DNA from: Thermodesulfobacteriaceae bacterium UBA6232
Lineage (GTDB): Bacteria; Desulfobacterota; Thermodesulfobacteria; Thermodesulfobacteriales; Thermodesulfobacteriaceae
Direction of reading: 5' to 3'
NCBI GenBank assembly: GCA_002441555.1
Contig: DJWK01000043.1
Span: 1-16,258 of the forward strand
Length of the DNA stretch: 16,258 nucleotides
The notes under the pieces were generated by a model. That model was not told where the DNA came from. It made no database searches and worked only from the letters and a program-made list of their open reading frames with translations. Position 1 is the stretch's first letter. Every line of letters starts with the position of its first letter. The position numbers and the translations under genes were made by a program. Below, piece by piece: positions 13,353-16,258 of the stretch.

Positions 13353-13780
13353 TTTCCCCAAAACCCAGCCTCTTTAAATCCCAAGGCTTTATAAAACTCA
13401 ATGGCCTTATAGTTTTTTTCTCCAACCCAAAGCTCCGCCAATTTAAGACCCTTTTTCTTTCCATAATCAAGAAGCCTTTCCATAAGTTTTGTGCCAATTC
13501 CCTTTCCTCTCATTTCAGGTATAACGAATATTTCATGAATTTCAAGCACCCTCTCCCCCTCAGAATTTACCCAGTTAGAATCTCCTGCAGCAAAGCCCAC
13601 AACTCTTCCATCTATTTCTGCAGCCAAAAAGCCCTCTTTATCCCTTTTATAAAGCCATTTAAAATAATGTTTTATATCACTCTTTGAGGTATATTTATAA
13701 TCCTTTAATTCTTCGTAAGCCTTGGCGTAAATTTCAATAAAAGCATCAATATCTTTTAAAGTCGCTTTCCGAATGATCAT
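13319..13780 (-). CDS. GNAT-family N-acetyltransferase
   Basis: This 153-residue protein has the GNAT fold from end to end. It has an N-terminal strand IIRKATLKDIDAF, the beta4-beta5 strands (VLEIHEIFVIPEMRGKGIG), the pyrophosphate loop RGKGIGTKLM at about 94-103 that binds acetyl-CoA, and the C-terminal NYKAIEFYKALGF motif. The acceptor is unknown. Its stop overlaps the start of the M20 deacylase by 34 nt, so the two are almost certainly made together, possibly acting on the same N-acyl compound; that link is inference. No good Shine-Dalgarno sequence precedes the ATG at 13780 (upstream is T-rich), and it sits 29 nt after the flavoprotein stop, so reinitiation is possible. RimI-type ribosomal acetylation is an alternative role, but the sequence does not show it. 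Confidence 0.88.
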   Translation of the reverse strand: MIIRKATLKDIDAFIEIYAKAYEELKDYKYTSKSDIKHYFKWLYKRDKEGFLAAEIDGRVVGFAAGDSNWVNSEGERVLEIHEIFVIPEMRGKGIGTKLMERLLDYGKKKGLKLAELWVGEKNYKAIEFYKALGFKEAGFWGKWLRMIKSLNS

Positions 13781-13809
13781 AAAGGAAAAAAATTTAGACT
13801 CTTGAAATC

Positions 13810-14445
13810 CTATTCTCTGATGAAGTTATAATAGATCTTTTCTTCTCTATTAGGAGCTTTTATTTTATTTTCCGTGGATTGAGTTGTCATTAAAAGCCAG
13901 GCCATATTTTTGGCCAATACTCTAATAATTTGCTTGCCTTCCTCATCTTTTAGACATTCACCTGGAGACAAACCAAAAACTCCGCCCCAGTAATTTGAAG
14001 TAGCAACAACCATTTCAGCATAGGTAAGATAATGCAACAACTGAGTATAAGTTGATACGCCCCCAGCTCTTCTACATACAGCAAGAGCCGCTCCTACCTT
14101 ATGTCTGAAAAGATTTCCATTAACACTGGATACCAAAAATGCCCTATCTAAAAAACATTTCATGGTGCCAGCAATTCCAGAAAAATAGACAGGGGAAGCA
14201 AGAACTATACCATCTGCTTTTTTCATAATCTGTATCCATTCATTTACCTCATCTTCAATAGCACATCTTTCATTTTGTTTTTTTCTACAGGTATAGCAAG
14301 CTATACAACCTCTGATTTGTTTATCTCCAACTTGAATAATTTGAGTATTTATACCATATGTTTGCAATTCCTCTGCTAAAAGCTGAAGAGCCTTTTCTGT
14401 ATTTCCCCCCTTTCTTGGACTCCCGTTAAAAGCAACTACATTCAT
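13810..14445 (-). CDS. Iron-sulfur flavoprotein (flavodoxin-like NAD(P)H-FMN reductase family)
   Basis: The 211-residue protein has a flavodoxin-like fold: first strand and FMN phosphate loop FNGSPRKGGNT (6-16), then ASPVYFSGIAGTMKCFLDRAF, the usual flavin-contact region. Between them is a compact cysteine cluster, Cys47-x2-Cys50-x2-Cys53-x7-Cys61 (GCIACYTCRKKQNERC), the [4Fe-4S] ligand pattern of Isf-type flavoproteins of methanogens and anaerobes. Known members move electrons from ferredoxin and some reduce O2 or peroxide in anaerobes; the specific role here is unknown. I chose the ATG at 14445 because AGGGGG (14457-14452) precedes it; an earlier ATG at 14472 adds MIKIYRGKI and would overlap the promoter region. 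First gene of a minus-strand run with GNAT and the M20 deacylase. Confidence 0.88.
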   Translation of the reverse strand: MNVVAFNGSPRKGGNTEKALQLLAEELQTYGINTQIIQVGDKQIRGCIACYTCRKKQNERCAIEDEVNEWIQIMKKADGIVLASPVYFSGIAGTMKCFLDRAFLVSSVNGNLFRHKVGAALAVCRRAGGVSTYTQLLHYLTYAEMVVATSNYWGGVFGLSPGECLKDEEGKQIIRVLAKNMAWLLMTTQSTENKIKAPNREEKIYYNFIRE

Positions 14446-14473
14446 GATTTTCCCCCTGTAAATTTTTATCACT

Positions 14474-14482
14474 ATTCTAACA
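14474..14482 (-). promoter_or_regulatory. Extended -10 promoter of the flavoprotein gene
   Basis: On the minus strand TGTTAGAAT matches the extended -10 pattern, the same TGn-TAGAAT form as the queF promoter. No -35 match is seen. The predicted start, near 14467, leaves room for the AGGGGG ribosome binding site at 14457-14452. Confidence 0.45.
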
Positions 14483-14492
14483 CAATCTAAAA

Positions 14493-14624
14493 GCTTCAGC
14501 TATCTGTGATAACCGCAAGAGCATCAGCCTGCGTAAAATCATGCGTAAGCTGGAGGCGGATAATTCCGAAAATTCAAAAAATATAAATAGCAGTATTCCT
14601 CTCATCGAAAAGTTTAATGGATAA
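14493..14624 (+). other. Gap between flavoprotein and tRNA-Thr: possible gene remnant
   Basis: This 197-nt gap (14473-14669) holds a frame open on the plus strand ending at TAA 14622-14624. It reads AICDNRKSISLRKIMRKLEA and continues with DNSEN. Its codons (CGC, AGC, CTG, CGT, GAG, GCG) are more GC-rich than those of the surrounding genes. There is no ribosome binding site and no full domain. It may be the tail of a lost, perhaps foreign, gene; I do not recognise the family. The rest of the gap is plain AT-rich DNA. Confidence 0.2.
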
Positions 14625-14669
14625 GATATCTTGGAAATGTTTTAAAATTTTAGCATAAATGCCTTTTAG

Positions 14670-14741
14670 AGCCGGCGGTGGGGATTGAACCCACGACCTG
14701 TGGATTACGAATCCACTGCTCTACCGCTGAGCTACGCCGGC
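14670..14741 (-). tRNA. tRNA-Thr (anticodon CGT)
   Basis: The minus strand folds into a 72-nt cloverleaf: acceptor GCCGGCG/CGCCGGC with all Watson-Crick pairs, D arm GCTC/GAGC, anticodon stem GTGGA/TCCAC with loop TTCGTAA, so the anticodon is CGT and reads ACG, and T arm GTGGG-TTCAATC-CCCAC. The discriminator is U and CCA is not encoded. It lies 23 nt after the stop of the symporter on the same strand, so it may be processed from that transcript. Confidence 0.95.
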
Positions 14742-14764
14742 ACCTACCCTTGAAAATTTTAATT

Positions 14765-16258
14765 CTAAATTCTTGAACCTTCAAGAACCCTCTTTCTGCT
14801 AATAATTGCAATAATAGCAAGAAAGGCAACAAAAAGAAGAATAAAGCCCCTGGCAAACCACTTATATGGATCGGGTTCCTTTATTACTTCAATAATTTTT
14901 TCACTAAACCAAAAATACCCTATAAAAAGTATAAAAAGTGGTGAAACTATACCTGTAAAATAAACAAAAATTTTGGGAAGTTTTATACTGGTATCAAGGG
15001 TTAATTCTCTATAAAAATTGTCAACCCCAAAGGCCCAGATAAAAACAATGATTTCAATAAGAGCAAAAAGGAGTAAAAATACTGCACCTGCCCAGAAATC
15101 AAGTTCATCAAGAAAGTTAGGCACAAAGGCACAAAGATGGGCTCCTAAGATTACAATTAACATACTTATAATCACTGATTTAGTATGACTCCACTTCATC
15201 TCATCTTCAAAGAGTGCAACTAAAGGCTGAATTAAAGCAAGAGAAGAAGTTAAGGCTGCAATGAACAGAAGTAAAAACCAGATAAAAGAAAGAAATTGAC
15301 CAAAAGGTAGATTCATGAGAATGGCAGGCATGGTCATAAATCCAATTCTGAAGGTGCCCTCCTTTGCAAGCTCAGGAACAGCCATGGCTCCAAACATAGC
15401 AAAGGCTGCAGGTATGGCAATGCTTGCACCAATTACAACCTCCACAAATTCATTAATGCCTGCTGTCCAAAGACCTGCTTTTACCACATCTTCTTTGGGC
15501 TTAACATAACTGGCATAGGTAGCAATAGCCCCCATTCCTAAGGAAAGGGTAAAAAAGATTTGACCTGCTGCCTCAACCCAGATCATGGGATCTTTAAGGC
15601 CAGATAAATTTAAATTATAAATAAATTTTAAACCTTGAAGGCCAGCCCAATTATTACTTGAAAGACTTATAATTCCAAGGAAAAGCCCCATAGCAATAAG
15701 AGCAGGCATGCCTATTTTGGCGGTAATCTCTATCCCTTTAGCAACTCCCTTTTGAAGAATAACCCAGTTTATAATAAGGGTAATCCAGAAGAAAACCCCT
15801 GCTATAAAAGAAGGAGCTGTATAGTTTCTAAAAAACTCAACAAAAGGTGCCATAGCAGCTTTGGGATCGGTGGTTAAAACTGGCTCAGGCATTTTTCCAA
15901 AAAGAGATAAAAAGGCAAACCCAAGGGTCCAGGATTCAATCCAGATATAATACATAACTATTAATATAGGGATAGCCACTCCTAAGGAGCCAAGGGCCCT
16001 TGCCCAAGAGGCATGATTAAAAAAAAGCCCTATAATTCCTGTCATGGAACCATGACCGCGCTTTCCTGCATATCTTCCTATGACCCATTCAAGAAGCATA
16101 ACAGGGAGCCCAAGCAAAAGAAGGGAGATAAAATAGGGAACCATGAAGGCTCCACCCCCGTAAAGGGCGGCCTTAGAAGGAAAACGAAGAAGATTCCCAA
16201 GACCTACAGCATTTCCTGCTGCAGCTAAAATAAGACCAACCTTAGAGACCCAGGTCTC
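14765..16258 (-). CDS. Neurotransmitter:sodium symporter family amino-acid transporter, LeuT-like (start outside window)
   Basis: This membrane protein imports an amino acid with Na+. 497 residues are visible; the frame stays open to the window edge, so the start is missing, probably by only a few codons since LeuT is 519 residues. TM1 carries LILAAAGNAVGLGNLLRFP, the unwound sodium and substrate site, followed by GGGAFMVPYF. TM3 has YYIWIESWTLGFA, with the substrate-gating Tyr position kept. TM6 has GQIFFTLSLGMGAI, and TM8 ALTSSLALIQP, with the second sodium site Thr-Ser. The TM7 segment NEFVEVVIGASIAIP has Glu where Aquifex LeuT has Glu290, a residue that makes transport chloride-independent. 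Similarity to LeuT runs almost the full length. The substrate is not certain, though a small or branched neutral amino acid is likely. tRNA-Thr follows 23 nt downstream. Confidence 0.93.
   Translation of the reverse strand, partial: ETWVSKVGLILAAAGNAVGLGNLLRFPSKAALYGGGAFMVPYFISLLLLGLPVMLLEWVIGRYAGKRGHGSMTGIIGLFFNHASWARALGSLGVAIPILIVMYYIWIESWTLGFAFLSLFGKMPEPVLTTDPKAAMAPFVEFFRNYTAPSFIAGVFFWITLIINWVILQKGVAKGIEITAKIGMPALIAMGLFLGIISLSSNNWAGLQGLKFIYNLNLSGLKDPMIWVEAAGQIFFTLSLGMGAIATYASYVKPKEDVVKAGLWTAGINEFVEVVIGASIAIPAAFAMFGAMAVPELAKEGTFRIGFMTMPAILMNLPFGQFLSFIWFLLLFIAALTSSLALIQPLVALFEDEMKWSHTKSVIISMLIVILGAHLCAFVPNFLDELDFWAGAVFLLLFALIEIIVFIWAFGVDNFYRELTLDTSIKLPKIFVYFTGIVSPLFILFIGYFWFSEKIIEVIKEPDPYKWFARGFILLFVAFLAIIAIISRKRVLEGSRI

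Noticed and set aside
14650..14856. A 68-residue minus-strand reading frame across the tRNA
   Set aside because: It is the translation of tRNA-Thr plus the symporter tail; SSAVEQWIRNPQVVGSIPTA is the familiar artefact of translating a tRNA.
1..16258. CRISPR arrays, intact insertion sequences, rRNA genes, replication origin
   Set aside because: I saw no regularly spaced repeats, no transposase with terminal inverted repeats, no rRNA sequence and no DnaA-box cluster.

Overview
The window looks like chromosome of an AT-rich, probably thermophilic, anaerobic sulfur-metabolising bacterium. I infer a Thermodesulfobacteria-like lineage from three signs: a siroheme-decarboxylase (AhbB-type) gene, a three-rhodanese exported protein, and a transporter strikingly like Aquifex LeuT. 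Proteins are rich in Lys and Glu. No database search was possible, so the taxonomy is an inference.

Layout. (1) 73-1442, plus: an exported protein with a CX4CH haem-type motif, a small beta-rich domain and three rhodanese domains. Its first rhodanese is interrupted by a -1 frame disagreement at an A7 run and by an in-frame TGA exactly where relatives carry a Cys. A hairpin fitting the loose bacterial SECIS model follows the TGA. A strong terminator closes the gene. (2) 1443-1773: a leader-like stretch with three mutually overlapping hairpins, then a 29-codon remnant of a PII (glnB) gene. (3) 1774-2157, minus: rpsT followed by tRNA-Ala(CGC). (4) 2186-2235: a compact divergent promoter with overlapping -35 boxes; the purL transcript is predicted to be almost leaderless. 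(5) 2245-11456, plus: a tight five-gene operon of purL (with a fused N-terminal PurS-like pair), hisD, an ATP-type group III phosphofructokinase, ftsH, and an exported FlgT-like/VCBS-like protein. (6) 11438-14445, minus: queF-ahbB (own extended -10 promoter) preceded by an iron-sulfur flavoprotein, a GNAT acetyltransferase and an M20 deacylase (second extended -10 promoter). (7) 14670-16258, minus: tRNA-Thr(CGU) just downstream of an NSS-family Na+:amino-acid symporter whose start lies beyond the window.

Functionally the middle operon mixes purine and histidine synthesis, a glycolytic kinase, membrane proteolysis and an envelope protein; queF and ahbB both make modified cofactors or nucleosides (queuosine, haem via siroheme). 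The most interesting point is the rhodanese gene: it is either a decaying gene or a selenocysteine-containing rhodanese combined with a slippery A-run. Sequence alone cannot decide between these.
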